DNA of 41,148 bases from Methanomicrobia archaeon (GTDB lineage: Archaea; Halobacteriota; Syntropharchaeia; Alkanophagales; Methanospirareceae). The notes beneath the pieces are model-generated. The model did no database searches, had not been told where the DNA came from, and was given only the letters and a program-made list of their open reading frames with translations. Every line of letters starts with the position of its first letter. The stretch's first letter is position 1. The DNA is taken from NCBI GenBank assembly GCA_016930255.1, contig JAFGHB010000052.1:1-41148 (forward strand), given 5' to 3'. Position numbers and translations under genes: made by a program. Of this stretch, positions 14,991 to 24,358 are shown piece after piece.

Positions 14991-16118
14991 CTAAATTAGC
15001 TTATTCAGCGGCCTATAGGCGAGCCCATGTGCCTCAGCTACTCTCTTGTTCGTTATCTGACCGTTATAAACGTTCACACCCTTAGCCAGCGCAGGATCGC
15101 TCTTCACCACCTCGATAAAGCCGAGATTGGCCAGGTCTAATGCGTAAGGCAAGGTCGCGTTCGTTAAGGCTATTGTTGAAGTGCGTGGTACTGCTCCCGG
15201 TATATTGGTAACACAATAGTGGATGACTCCCTCTTCGACGTAGACTGGGTCCTCATGGGTGGTTGGGCGAGCGGTCTCGAAGATGCCGCCTTGATCGATG
15301 TCGATATCCACGATCACGCTGCCTGGCTTCATAGTCCTGATCATCTCTCGACTCACCAGGATTGGAGCCCGTTCACCTGGGCTAAGCACCGCACCAACCA
15401 CGACGTCTGCGTCCTGTAGAGCTTCTTCAAGACTATGCGAGCTTAACGTAACCGTAGTGAGGCTTCCTGCATGTGCGGTTCCCAGCGTCTCGACGAGATG
15501 GCGCAGCCTCGTGATACCGCGGTTGATAACGGTCACATTGGCGCCCATGCCGAGTGCGACCAGCGTAGCATTCCAGCCAACCGTGCCAGCGCCGATGATC
15601 ACCACATTGCCCGGACTAACGCCCGGGACGCCGCTGATCAAAATCCCTCGCCCGCCGTGCTTCTTCTCGAGATAGTGCGCGGCGATCTGCATTGCCATCC
15701 TGCCCGAAACCTCGCTCATCGGCTCGAGCAGTGGAAGCGCCCCATCCGGCAACTGAACCGTCTCGTACGCAAGAGCAGTTACTCCTTTGTCCATGAGCGC
15801 GCGTGTGAGCTTCTCTAACCCTGGGCTGGCGAGATGAAGGTAGGTAAAAAGCAACAAATCAGCATGCAAAAAGTTAAACTCGGGCTCGATGGGCTCCTTT
15901 ATCTTGATCACCAGCTCGGCACTCCATGCATCGGCCGCATTCGGTACCAGCTCCGCCCCGGCAGCTTGATACTCCCCGTCACGGAAGCCACTGCCGTTCC
16001 CAGCGCCGTTCTCAACCAGGACCCTGTGCCCTGCCTCAACCAGCATATCCACACCTGACGGAGTGGCTGCCACCCGATTCTCTCCTATTTTGGTCTCCTT
16101 CGGTATTCCAATGATCAT
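14991..16118 (-). CDS. ald: Alanine dehydrogenase
   Basis: The enzyme interconverts L-alanine and pyruvate plus ammonia with NAD. The sequence follows bacterial-type alanine dehydrogenase along its whole length: MIIGIPKETKIGENRVAATP at the N-terminus with the substrate-binding Arg, VIKIKEP near residue 72, HLAS near 96, the NAD-binding GAGTVGWNA near 176-184, and IDIDQGG near 270. The 375 residues match the family's 360-375. It is bacterial-type and not the archaeal ornithine cyclodeaminase-like alanine dehydrogenase, which may mean transfer. It is a single transcription unit with a TATA element just upstream. Confidence 0.92.
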   Translation of the reverse strand: MIIGIPKETKIGENRVAATPSGVDMLVEAGHRVLVENGAGNGSGFRDGEYQAAGAELVPNAADAWSAELVIKIKEPIEPEFNFLHADLLLFTYLHLASPGLEKLTRALMDKGVTALAYETVQLPDGALPLLEPMSEVSGRMAMQIAAHYLEKKHGGRGILISGVPGVSPGNVVIIGAGTVGWNATLVALGMGANVTVINRGITRLRHLVETLGTAHAGSLTTVTLSSHSLEEALQDADVVVGAVLSPGERAPILVSREMIRTMKPGSVIVDIDIDQGGIFETARPTTHEDPVYVEEGVIHYCVTNIPGAVPRTSTIALTNATLPYALDLANLGFIEVVKSDPALAKGVNVYNGQITNKRVAEAHGLAYRPLNKLI

Positions 16119-16148
16119 AGCAATACAACCAATATGGCGAAGGCTCGT

Positions 16149-16162
16149 GAGCTTTTAAAACT
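16149..16162 (-). promoter_or_regulatory. TATA box of ald
   Basis: The minus-strand AGTTTTAAAAGC lies about 35-40 bases before ATG 16118, at a normal archaeal distance. Confidence 0.45.
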
Positions 16163-16308
16163 TGCGATTTCAAAAAATGTGTAAACCGTTCTGATTCTCG
16201 ATCGCGAAAGGTGGCCGCGACTCTGGAGCGCCAGCTCATACGCTTCCGTTGCTATCCTCTGACATATTTCCCCTAACTTTAAGTGAAACGTCCAACCCAA
16301 AATCGTAG

Positions 16309-17964
16309 CTAAGCGCTTCGTTTTTGCCGCCCGAAAATCTTTTCTACCGTCTCTATCGTATCGATCTCATCGACCGAGAGGTCCCAGCGTATCCGCTTGA
16401 TGCGCGGGAATCGGAGCGCGTAGCCTATCTCATATAACGAGCTCTTCTGTATCTCGTCGAATTTCAACTCGACCACAACCTTCGGCTCGACTGTAAACGT
16501 CCGGCCCTGCTGCTCGCGTGCAATCCCCTTGAAGTACGCTGTCATATCTTCGATCTCCGCATCTTTTAAGCCTCCAAAAGCCTTCGCGATCGGCGTGAGA
16601 GTCCCATCGCGGTCCCGTGTGGCAAAGGTGTAATCCGAGAGCTGATGTGCGCGCTTACCGTGACCGTATTCGACCGCAACAACGACCAGATCCAGCGTCT
16701 CCGCCTCTGGTTTCAGCTTCAACCATTCGTTACCTCGTTTCCCCGGCGTATATCGTGAGTCGGGATTCTTTATCATCAGTCCCTCAAAGCCTTTATCAAG
16801 CGCTTCCTGGAACATGATCCGCGCTTCTGCGCTGCTCTTTGTCAGCATGCAGGTCGCAATTTCTATGCGTTCGGTCGGCGGAATAACTGTCTTCAAAAGC
16901 GTGCGCCGCTCTAGTAACGGCGTATCAATCAGCGCTTCACCGTCGAGATACAGCAGGTCAAAGACGTACAGCTTCACCGGGATCTTCCGTGCAAACTCGT
17001 CAACGCGATATTTCCGCCTGAGCCGCTTTATCAGTTCCTGGAACGCTTTCGGCGAGTGCTCGAACGGAATAATCTCGCAGTCCACGATGAACGAATGCGG
17101 AATCTTCCTGATCTCCGCTACAATCTCAGGAAGCGAGGCACTCACCTCGTCGGCCTCCCTCGTGAAGATATTCACCACCTCGTGGTTCTTGTGAATGCTG
17201 AGCCGTGCGCCATCGTATTTGTATTCGAAGAGCGCTTTATCGAAGCGCTTGAAGCATTCTTCCAGATTGTCCGCAGTTTCCGCGAGCATCGGTCGTAAGG
17301 GTCGGCCGAGTACAATTGAAAGTTCCTTTAAGGTCTCCGGCTGCTCTTTTGCGAGCTGTGCTACCTCGCCGATATCCGATCGAACCATGTACGCCTTTCG
17401 GAGCGTTTCCACATCTACTGAAAATGTCTGTGCGATCGCTTCCTCCAATAAGCCCTGCTTGAAGCCGTAACGCATCTCACCGGTGATGGTCTTCACGATG
17501 AACTTCGCCTCCTCAGGCGAGCTCTGATTCAGTAACCCCCTCAAAATTGCTCGCTTACGACGCGAGGAATCCTTACCGCTGAGCATGGCGATCTTAGCCA
17601 GCGCGTTGTAGCAGTCCTCAACCGTGAGCGGCTCCGTAACTAACGCTACTGAAATCTTCGGGTTCTCCTTGAAGATCAATTCAACTGCGGAGCCGAGATC
17701 GCCGAACAGGTTGTAAGCGGCTTTTAAATCCTCCTCGGATACGTGGGTCACCGATCGAATCGCATCCCAGATGCTCGACCACCCGAGCCTGAGTTCCTGC
17801 GCCGAATAATCCGGGAATAGCCGGCCCCGGAGCATGTAACAGACGTGGGGTAACAGCTCTGAAGGAGTCTTTTCCAATAACCCTGCAACAAGCGCGATCT
17901 TCTCCAGATTCTTCGGCGTGCCCCGAACCGCTTCATAGACCGCTGTAAGTTCGCTGAGCAGCAT
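16309..17964 (-). CDS. lig: ATP-dependent DNA ligase
   Basis: This replicative archaeal-type DNA ligase seals nicks using ATP. An N-terminal DNA-binding helical domain (about 1-215) precedes the nucleotidyltransferase domain with motif I KYDGARLS, whose adenylated lysine is K249. Later motifs are recognisable, including FDLLYLDGE (III), KGFEGLMIKN (IV) and EWLKLKPE (V), and an OB-fold with RFPRIKRIRWD ends the protein. ATG 17964 was chosen over GTG 17994 because LLSELTAVYE is where family members begin, giving 551 residues and a lysine position typical of archaeal ligases. It is a monocistronic minus-strand gene. Confidence 0.93.
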   Translation of the reverse strand: MLLSELTAVYEAVRGTPKNLEKIALVAGLLEKTPSELLPHVCYMLRGRLFPDYSAQELRLGWSSIWDAIRSVTHVSEEDLKAAYNLFGDLGSAVELIFKENPKISVALVTEPLTVEDCYNALAKIAMLSGKDSSRRKRAILRGLLNQSSPEEAKFIVKTITGEMRYGFKQGLLEEAIAQTFSVDVETLRKAYMVRSDIGEVAQLAKEQPETLKELSIVLGRPLRPMLAETADNLEECFKRFDKALFEYKYDGARLSIHKNHEVVNIFTREADEVSASLPEIVAEIRKIPHSFIVDCEIIPFEHSPKAFQELIKRLRRKYRVDEFARKIPVKLYVFDLLYLDGEALIDTPLLERRTLLKTVIPPTERIEIATCMLTKSSAEARIMFQEALDKGFEGLMIKNPDSRYTPGKRGNEWLKLKPEAETLDLVVVAVEYGHGKRAHQLSDYTFATRDRDGTLTPIAKAFGGLKDAEIEDMTAYFKGIAREQQGRTFTVEPKVVVELKFDEIQKSSLYEIGYALRFPRIKRIRWDLSVDEIDTIETVEKIFGRQKRSA

Positions 17965-18098
17965 GATGTAATTAGATAAACATGCAGCCCACACAAAAAG
18001 ATTCGGGATGACCGACGCCTATTTTAATCACACACGATCCGTTCTTTCTTCAGAGATGTATGTACAGATTTACGTACGGAGGTCAGCGTATCTATCCC

Positions 18099-18905
18099 TC
18101 ACAGCGGTCGAGTTCTTTTATAGGGTAAACGACGCTTTTTCTCTTTTTGACGGCGGAGATCTCGTAACCAGGAACTCCCGGAGAAGCTGGAGAATGATTG
18201 GCGCTTTCGCATGAACATGGTATGGCGGAATTTTCTCAAAATCTCCTCTAACCGCTTCTTCAGGTCTCCCATCGAAATTCCCGCCTCATCTTCGCTTTCA
18301 TCAACATCCTGATAGAGCTCTTTCATCCGTATATAGAGGTCCCTCAACTCCTTGTCGTCCACGTAGTAACTCGCAAGATCGCTCAGTTCTTCAGATACTT
18401 CTTTCATCTTCTGCTTGCAGTGCTTGATGTTGTTCCCCGCAAAGATCCCTTCGCACTCGCTAAAAGATCGTTCAAGCCTGTCGAGCGTCCACCCACTTGC
18501 TAACGTGCGCGTCCCCGGATAGAACCGTTTTATATACTCGGGCTTTCGTGTTAAGATGTTTCTCAGAGTTACAATACCAATGAGCACGCCATTTTCAACC
18601 ACCGGCAGCCGTTTAATATTGCTCTTTGCTACGAGATCACACGCTTCCTCTACCGATGCATCCGACTCTATAGTGGTCAATGGGAACGACATGATCTCTT
18701 TGGCCGTTACCTCACTCGCCTTCCTATCCTTTAAGAGAACATGTAATGCGATGTTACGTTCGGTAATGATACCTGTGGGACTGCCCTCCCTCGTTATAAC
18801 GACGCTCCCTATGTTTAACTCTTTCATATCCCTCGCTATTTTAATGACGGGTGCGTCTTCATCTTCGGTGACGATCGGGCGGGTCATTATCTCGCGGACT
18901 TTCAT
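18099..18905 (-). CDS. Tandem CBS-domain protein with a helical C-terminal region
   Basis: Residues 1-55 and 64-118 are two CBS motifs, each beginning with an xxxIMT/xIMS segment and containing GIITERNI or GIVTLRNI. Such pairs (Bateman modules) sense adenine nucleotides. The remaining 150 residues contain charged helices around 150-230 and a strongly basic tail (KKRRLPYKR), which might contact nucleic acid. No catalytic domain is attached, so it is probably a regulator of a partner protein. Its promoter is back-to-back with that of atpK, and the predicted start site coincides with the ATG, suggesting a leaderless mRNA. Confidence 0.78.
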   Translation of the reverse strand: MKVREIMTRPIVTEDEDAPVIKIARDMKELNIGSVVITREGSPTGIITERNIALHVLLKDRKASEVTAKEIMSFPLTTIESDASVEEACDLVAKSNIKRLPVVENGVLIGIVTLRNILTRKPEYIKRFYPGTRTLASGWTLDRLERSFSECEGIFAGNNIKHCKQKMKEVSEELSDLASYYVDDKELRDLYIRMKELYQDVDESEDEAGISMGDLKKRLEEILRKFRHTMFMRKRQSFSSFSGSSWLRDLRRQKEKKRRLPYKRTRPL

Positions 18906-18921
18906 TTTCGCTTAATAACCA

Positions 18922-18954
18922 CTTATTTTATATATCTCCAGCATTTATATTTTT
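18922..18954. promoter_or_regulatory. Divergent promoter pair for the CBS gene and atpK
   Basis: A minus-strand TATA element (TATATAAAATAAG, 18923-18936) is about 25 bases from the CBS start codon. A plus-strand element (ATTTATATTTTT, 18943-18954) is about 35 bases from the atpK start codon. An AGAGGAGAAAGG ribosome-binding site precedes ATG 18983. Confidence 0.5.
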
Positions 18955-18982
18955 TGACATACTACGAAGAGAGGAGAAAGGT

Positions 18983-19312
18983 ATGGCTTCAAAGATAAAC
19001 TACCGGTTTGCATTTATGCTTTGCGTATTTTTGCTACTCACGGGTGTAAGTGTCGGACTTGCAACGGCCCAAGAAGAAGCAGCGGCGGGGGGGATTACAG
19101 ATAAGTCTTGGATAGCACTGGCGTCGGGTATCGCAATGGGTGCCTCGGCGTTAGGTGCGGGATATGCGGTAGCGGCTACCGGTGTAGCGGCTGCCGGAGC
19201 GACGGCGGAAAAACCCGAAATATCTGGGCGGGTACTGATCTTCGTCGCTCTAGCGGAAGCAATTGCGATCTACGGGCTTTTGATTGCGTTCATGCTCTGG
19301 ACAAAGCTATAA
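18983..19312 (+). CDS. atpK: A/V-type ATP synthase proteolipid subunit K (c-ring)
   Basis: This is the membrane rotor subunit that carries ions through the A-type ATP synthase. Residues 1-30 are a cleavable-looking hydrophobic leader ending in AQEEAAAG. Two membrane helices then follow: a Gly/Ala-rich one (ASGIAMGASALGAGYAV) and one with the ion-binding glutamate in LIFVALAEAIAIYGLLIAF, near residue 92. It is a one-hairpin proteolipid of 109 residues. The Glu is not followed by Ser or Thr and no obvious Gln partner is seen, which leans toward protons, but this is tentative. No other ATP synthase gene is within the window, although the subunit usually sits inside the ATP synthase operon. Confidence 0.87.
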   Translation: MASKINYRFAFMLCVFLLLTGVSVGLATAQEEAAAGGITDKSWIALASGIAMGASALGAGYAVAATGVAAAGATAEKPEISGRVLIFVALAEAIAIYGLLIAFMLWTKL

Positions 19313-19410
19313 GCCACAGCACAGAGCGCTCAATGCAACACGCAGACTGCGGAGCTAAATGCAAATAAATCGATCGGGAATTTGGTATTAACTAGCTTAG
19401 GCGAGTACAA

Positions 19411-19438
19411 CTACTGCGTGCGTGCGAGTGCGCAGTAG
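19411..19438. terminator. 8-bp hairpin between convergent atpK and HEAT-repeat gene
   Basis: CTACTGCG (19411-19418) and CGCAGTAG (19431-19438) form a perfect 8-bp stem with a 12-base loop. It lies between two converging genes. It may end transcription from either side or be a small structured RNA; no T-run follows. Confidence 0.3.
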
Positions 19439-19528
19439 GAGAGTGTGCGCTATCCGCAAAACGATTCGGCGGTGAGATTAAGGGTAGGAGATTCACGGAT
19501 GATGAATGAAAGAGGCGCCAAGCCAAAA

Positions 19529-21319
19529 CTACCCTTTCTTCTTGATCGTTTCTAAAGCGTCTTCCATCGCTTCTTGAACCGTGAGCCGGCGGGAAGGACG
19601 CGCTTTTTCATCCTTTAAGGCGCGAACGAGTGGCCCTACCGCTCTTCCATCCCCAATCTTTCCAAGGGCTTCTGCTGCTCCCGCACGAACTTTACTAGCG
19701 CCGTCCTCCAGATGCGGAATGAGGATTGTTACTGCCGGTTCTCCTAATCTCGCCAATTCTTTCCAGTCTCTCCGCGCAATTAAGTAAAGAATCCGTTCGG
19801 TATCGTCGCTGGGTTTCCAGCCGAGTTTGTTAAGCGTCACTGCTGCTCCCTTTCGAACATCACTATCCTTATCCCGCAAAGCCTGAATAAGCGGTTCGAT
19901 CGCTCTTGCATCTCCGATCGTACCAAGAGCTTCCGCTGCTTTCTTTCGAACAAAGCTATCTTTGTCCTTCAAAGCCTGGATGAGCGACTCCACTGCTGCT
20001 TCGCCCAGAGTACCAAGAGCCACTGCTGCTTCGTATCGAACGTCGCTCTCCTCATCCTTCAGAGCCTGAATGAGCGGCTCTACTGCTCTTTTATCGCCTA
20101 TAGCACCAAGAGCTCTTGCGGCTCCCCAACGGACATCCTCGCTTCCATCAATCAATGCCTGAATGAGCAATTCTACCGCGTTTGCATCTCTGATCTTACC
20201 AAGAGCATCTGCTGCGCTTCTATTAACATCCCGGTACTCATCCTTCAGAGCCTGAACGAGCAGCTCTACTGCTCTTTTATCGCCTATAGCACCAAGAGCT
20301 TCTGCTGCGCGCTTCCGAACCTCGCTCTCGTTATCCCGCAGAGCATGAATAAGGGGCTCTACTGCTGGCTCGCCTAATCTCGCCAACCTTTTCCAGTCTC
20401 TCTTTGCGAGTAAGTACTGAACTCGTTCGGTATCATCTGCGGGCTGCCAGTTTAGTTTCTCGAGTGCTTCTGCTGCGCTCGTTCGGACCACGACGTCTTC
20501 GTCACTCAGAACCTGGACGAGAGACGCGAACGCTCGTTTATTTGGTATCCGCCCAAGAGCTTCTGCTGCGCTCGCTCGAACCTTCTTGTCGTCATCCTCC
20601 AAAGCCAGAATGAGCGGTTCAATCGCCGGTTCGCCGATCGTGCAAAGTGTTTTTTCTGCTGCTCTATTAACATTCCAATATTCGTCATGCAAAGCCAGAA
20701 TGAGCGGTTCAACCGCTCTCGCATCTCCAATCGTACCAAGAGCATCTGCTGCGCTCGTTCGAACTTCCCAGTCGTCATCCTCCAAAGCCCGAATGAGGGG
20801 TTCTACTGCTGTTTCGCCCACGGTCGTTAATTCGTTCCAGTCTCTCTTTGCAAGTAAGTACTGGACTCGTTCGGTATCATTCCCGGGCTGCCAGCCAAGT
20901 TTGTCGAGCGCCGCTGCCGCGCCCATTCGAATATCGCTATCGTTAGCTTCCAGAGCCTGGACGAGGTGTTCTTCCGCTGGTTTTCCTATACTTGTAAGAG
21001 CTTCCACTACGCTCGTTCGAACGTCGCGCTCTTCGTCCTTCAGAGCCTGGACGAGGTGTTCTGCGGCATTTGCACTTTTTATCTTTCCAAGAGCCTCTGC
21101 TGCTTCATATCGGACTTCGCTCTCTTCATCCTTTAGAGCCTGAACGAGGGACGTTCCCGCACTTTTATCCCTTAAAGCGCCAAGAGCTCGTGCTGCGCAC
21201 ATCCGAACTCGTGGATCCTTCGCGGATTCCAACGCGTTGATTAAGCCCTTAACATCCCCCTTCTCCTTCATCTCTTCCACATTTGCCACGTTCAGCTTGA
21301 CCAAATAAAATAGCCCCAT
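19529..21319 (-). CDS. HEAT-repeat (PBS-lyase-like) protein with a higher-order repeat
   Basis: Nearly the whole 596 residues consist of about 30-residue HEAT-like units with the pattern [28 protein letters not shown]. They should form a solenoid scaffold for protein binding. No catalytic domain is visible. On top of this, a longer module beginning with W(Q/K)P, then [15 protein letters not shown] and LARLGEPAV, occurs three times, near residues 135-165, 295-325 and 510-540, so blocks of several HEAT units were duplicated together. The partner is unknown. A minus-strand TATA element at 21429-21440 would give a leader of about 85 bases, and GGGGGTATAGG precedes the ATG. Confidence 0.85.
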   Translation of the reverse strand: MGLFYLVKLNVANVEEMKEKGDVKGLINALESAKDPRVRMCAARALGALRDKSAGTSLVQALKDEESEVRYEAAEALGKIKSANAAEHLVQALKDEERDVRTSVVEALTSIGKPAEEHLVQALEANDSDIRMGAAAALDKLGWQPGNDTERVQYLLAKRDWNELTTVGETAVEPLIRALEDDDWEVRTSAADALGTIGDARAVEPLILALHDEYWNVNRAAEKTLCTIGEPAIEPLILALEDDDKKVRASAAEALGRIPNKRAFASLVQVLSDEDVVVRTSAAEALEKLNWQPADDTERVQYLLAKRDWKRLARLGEPAVEPLIHALRDNESEVRKRAAEALGAIGDKRAVELLVQALKDEYRDVNRSAADALGKIRDANAVELLIQALIDGSEDVRWGAARALGAIGDKRAVEPLIQALKDEESDVRYEAAVALGTLGEAAVESLIQALKDKDSFVRKKAAEALGTIGDARAIEPLIQALRDKDSDVRKGAAVTLNKLGWKPSDDTERILYLIARRDWKELARLGEPAVTILIPHLEDGASKVRAGAAEALGKIGDGRAVGPLVRALKDEKARPSRRLTVQEAMEDALETIKKKG

Positions 21320-21428
21320 ATTCCTATACCCCCTATCTATGCTATGCGATCATTACGCAGAACTTCAGTCCATCCCAACGCTAATGCTGGATAGTCTTCT
21401 CTTCTGCAATATTATCAAAACCTGAAAA

Positions 21429-21440
21429 GATATATAAAGC
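21429..21440 (-). promoter_or_regulatory. TATA-like element upstream of the HEAT-repeat gene
   Basis: The minus strand reads GCTTTATATATC about 110 bases before ATG 21319. It is the best promoter candidate in the gap between the HEAT-repeat gene and the KaiC-like gene. Confidence 0.35.
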
Positions 21441-21475
21441 ATCAATATTGCGCGGGAGGACGGTCACCTTAGTGG

Positions 21476-22936
21476 TCATACAAATGGCGTGAGCGCTAAC
21501 CTGAGCGTGTCTTCGGTAATGACGTTCTCAAGGCAATGCAGTTTGGTGTCCGGGCGATTGCAATAGAGGACCACACTCCGATCGAGTACGGCCAGCTTAA
21601 AGCGCGTGGTCACCATTTGACCCAGCCCCGAGCTCAGCGCGCTCTCGCTCGGCATGCCAAATACTCCTACGTTTCCCGCCTCCCGCAATTCCATTACCCA
21701 GTACGAGAATAACTCCAACGCTTCCTCGAGGTTACCCAGCGTTTTCAAACGATACTGGAACTCTAACAAGTCCGTTCCGATAATGACCATGACGGGAGGT
21801 TTTAAATGCGTAATGAAATCGGCGAAGAGTGGAAAATCTTCATCCATCGACAGCCCGCCCAGAACCTTCACGTTCGCTCTCGTCTCTTCGCGTTCTGCTG
21901 CCTCAGCGTCCGTGGTGCTCGCAACCTCACCGCCGCACCACATACAGCCCTCGGCCTTTGCCTTTCGTATCTCGAAGACGGTAAGATATTTCAGATAGTC
22001 CTCCTCATTCACAAACGGCACGATACCGCGCCGTAATCGCCGCTCATCCCAGCCACTGCTCGGGATCACCACGCAATGAGTCCCTTGCTGGATGCAGTTG
22101 ATAATCATGTGCGCGATGATCGATTGGTACCCCAGGAGCGATAAATCGTCGCCGTACTCGATAATGGCCGTGCTTCCCTTACTCAAGCCGCCGTCCAGAA
22201 TCGCATCTAATTCCACACACCCGGTCGAGAGATGCGTGGCGGTATTCGGTATCGTCTCCACGCGTCTCGGCTTCTCCACTCGCCGCCGCTCGAATGGCGG
22301 GAAATAGCGGAATCGGCCGTCATCTAACGTAAAGCCGTAGTGGTGCTGGTCTACGCGGACGCCCCGTAGCTTCTCTAACAGCATTTCCCGGCCTCGCCGG
22401 TTATCTACGGCTATGCGGCTCATCTCGATGATGCCGTCAACGAGGTAATCGAGCCGGGTCGTGCCGGTTCGTTCGGATATGAGTATCAAATTCATTTTGT
22501 ATTGCATGGCGTATTGCCGTACCATGCTGGTGATCGCCGCTTCCAGTTCCTCGATCTTCTCCTCCTTCTCTTCCGAGGTTATCGCTTCCCAGCTATCAAT
22601 GACGAGCGTCGCGGTTTTTTCCGCCTCGCCCAATTTCTCGTACAGCACGTCCGAGAAGGACCGTAAGCCAGAAAAGCCTTTCTGTGACGGATACAGCTTC
22701 GTTGCGTCGATCACGCTGATCATGTCTGCACGTGCTTCCAGCCAGGGCAATTGCGTGTACAGCGCGGGCAATGAGACCCGCGTCGAGAGATAAACGGCGT
22801 TCTCGCCGCCGAACTCGTTGAGGATCTCGAAAGCGAGCATCGTCTTCCCCGTGCCAGGCATGCCCTTCAACAGCAGCGAATAGCCCGCACCCGGCGCTAG
22901 CGCCGCCCTCAATTCCGGTGGAATTCTACTAATCAT
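21476..22936 (-). CDS. KaiC/RadA-like ATPase with a degenerate second RecA domain
   Basis: The protein has two RecA-like halves. The first has Walker A GMPGTGKT at residues 25-32 and Walker B TLVIDSWEA near 112-120, with a conserved ISERTGTT-type segment later. The second begins near 235 (STGCVELDAILDGGLSKGS), aligns with a KaiC domain entry, but its P-loop is replaced by EYGDDLSLLG, so it probably does not bind ATP normally. A CMWCGG cysteine pair lies in the second half. Archaeal KaiC-like proteins act in signalling or motility control; the partner here is unknown. ATG 22936 is preferred because a TATA element predicts transcription from about 22948; an ATG at 22957 adds seven residues. Confidence 0.75.
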   Translation of the reverse strand: MISRIPPELRAALAPGAGYSLLLKGMPGTGKTMLAFEILNEFGGENAVYLSTRVSLPALYTQLPWLEARADMISVIDATKLYPSQKGFSGLRSFSDVLYEKLGEAEKTATLVIDSWEAITSEEKEEKIEELEAAITSMVRQYAMQYKMNLILISERTGTTRLDYLVDGIIEMSRIAVDNRRGREMLLEKLRGVRVDQHHYGFTLDDGRFRYFPPFERRRVEKPRRVETIPNTATHLSTGCVELDAILDGGLSKGSTAIIEYGDDLSLLGYQSIIAHMIINCIQQGTHCVVIPSSGWDERRLRRGIVPFVNEEDYLKYLTVFEIRKAKAEGCMWCGGEVASTTDAEAAEREETRANVKVLGGLSMDEDFPLFADFITHLKPPVMVIIGTDLLEFQYRLKTLGNLEEALELFSYWVMELREAGNVGVFGMPSESALSSGLGQMVTTRFKLAVLDRSVVLYCNRPDTKLHCLENVITEDTLRLALTPFV

Positions 22937-22967
22937 CGTACGTGTGTATACATACATGGTTCGGCAC

Positions 22968-22979
22968 TATTATAAAATC
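22968..22979 (-). promoter_or_regulatory. TATA box of the KaiC-like gene
   Basis: The minus-strand ATTTTATAATAG predicts transcription from about 22948, leaving a leader of about 12 bases before ATG 22936 and none for ATG 22957. Confidence 0.45.
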
Positions 22980-23224
22980 TGTCTGTCGGACAAAGTGCGC
23001 TGCACTTCATGCAGAATGATTCCGCATGTATGGCGCTCAAAAGTGGTAGTTTGGACAAGACGAGTTACCTGTCCGGTTTTTTGGTTGAGATGCTTCTTCC
23101 AGCCGTTTCGGGTTCTTAGTTTGGCAGGTTTGGATAGGCGAAGAGAATTTCGATTAATCACAAGCCAACTTGACAAAAATTAGTTAAGTATGGGTAGTGA
23201 TCAGACTGCATTAGCCGAAGGATA

Positions 23225-24358
23225 TTAATAGCCGTGGGGATGTACTTCAACTATTTTGTTACCTTCATATCTCGGAGAGTAATGTGTAATTTTTCCAGTT
23301 CGCTTATTCCCTTGGGAATCAATGAATTCGTATTTTTTGATTTCAAAATCCTTTTTAACTTTAAAAGTCGTCTGAATTCTTTCATCTAAGCTTTCTGTCC
23401 GCTCAACAAACTCTTCGTAAGCTTGTGGATCAACTTTACCTAAAACTTCCTTATCCCACACGAGTACATATACCGAAGTCAATTGCCTATCCATTTTATA
23501 TGCGAAGGCTATTAGATATCGGTTTATATCAGAAAGAATCTTACTTGTCTTTCCAACAAGTATAACCCCTATTTTAATATTCCGGGTTATGTAATCCAAG
23601 GGGGGTTTTTGGCTAGAAGCAGTTGTTATTTTATATAAAAAATTAATCAATCCAGATATCTCAGCGGACATTTCACGAGAATAAGGTTTTCCTGCGGTTT
23701 TTCTCGAATATTCGTCAAGTTCTACAAGTAGCATTCTCGTAAAAAGACCTCTGTCATTAATTTCAACAATTTTTTCGTTCCATTTTTTAATGTCGGTCGA
23801 TTTGGTAATGTTAGGCTGATATTCGTTACGTAAATACCAATCCAGTATCCTTTTATCTCCAATTTCCTCGATTAAGCTTTTAATAAGATTCATGTCAATT
23901 GAACGTTCTAGCGGTTCGTCTAGGATGTGTCTAATCCCAACAAGAGCGGTTTTTTCAACTAAAGCAGTAGTAAGTAGTACCACGTTCCTTTCTTGTAATT
24001 CGGCCGGATCGAGTCGCACAATAATCTCATTATTTTCGATACTTGTTGCTTGTCCAGCCCCCCCTTCAAACCAGTTTATCTTTATAGCTTTAGGTAAGTA
24101 TTCATTCCCAAAAGGCATGGCACGGCGAGCAAGATTGATACGACTGTTAACGTGATTTTCAATAAATTTTTTCTCGGCATCGCTATCTCCGAATAACTTA
24201 TATTTTACCCAATAATATTTTGAACGCCATGTCGAACTACGATCTACATCGATTAGTATCCACATTAACCAGCCAATAACAAGAATAAAAACTACAAAAA
24301 GGCCCCATAGACCGTAATCGAGTATCAAATCAATAAATGTTATTAATTCAGATATCAT
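23225..24358 (-). CDS. Membrane-anchored protein of unknown function (AT-rich cassette)
   Basis: No family was recognised. One hydrophobic segment at about residues 12-35 (GLWGLFVVFILVIGWLMWIL) anchors the N-terminus, followed by a large cytoplasmic alpha/beta domain of about 330 residues. A strand-rich stretch IKIGVILVGKTSKIL near 265 and TSVYVLVWDKEVLG near 300 could belong to a Rossmann-like fold, but no complete nucleotide motif is present. The start codon overlaps the end of the upstream small gene within ATGATATCTGA, so the two are translationally coupled. Base composition is much more AT-rich than the genes around, indicating probable acquisition by transfer. The function cannot be read from the sequence. 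Confidence 0.65.
   Translation of the reverse strand: MISELITFIDLILDYGLWGLFVVFILVIGWLMWILIDVDRSSTWRSKYYWVKYKLFGDSDAEKKFIENHVNSRINLARRAMPFGNEYLPKAIKINWFEGGAGQATSIENNEIIVRLDPAELQERNVVLLTTALVEKTALVGIRHILDEPLERSIDMNLIKSLIEEIGDKRILDWYLRNEYQPNITKSTDIKKWNEKIVEINDRGLFTRMLLVELDEYSRKTAGKPYSREMSAEISGLINFLYKITTASSQKPPLDYITRNIKIGVILVGKTSKILSDINRYLIAFAYKMDRQLTSVYVLVWDKEVLGKVDPQAYEEFVERTESLDERIQTTFKVKKDFEIKKYEFIDSQGNKRTGKITHYSPRYEGNKIVEVHPHGY

Noticed and set aside
22970-23176. 68-codon minus-strand open frame upstream of the KaiC-like gene
   Set aside because: No recognisable motif, and it contains the TATA element of the KaiC-like gene.
23225-24358. von Willebrand A partner for the tubulin-like system
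   Set aside because: The 377-residue membrane-anchored protein has no DxSxS metal-site motif, so linking it to the other island is not supported.
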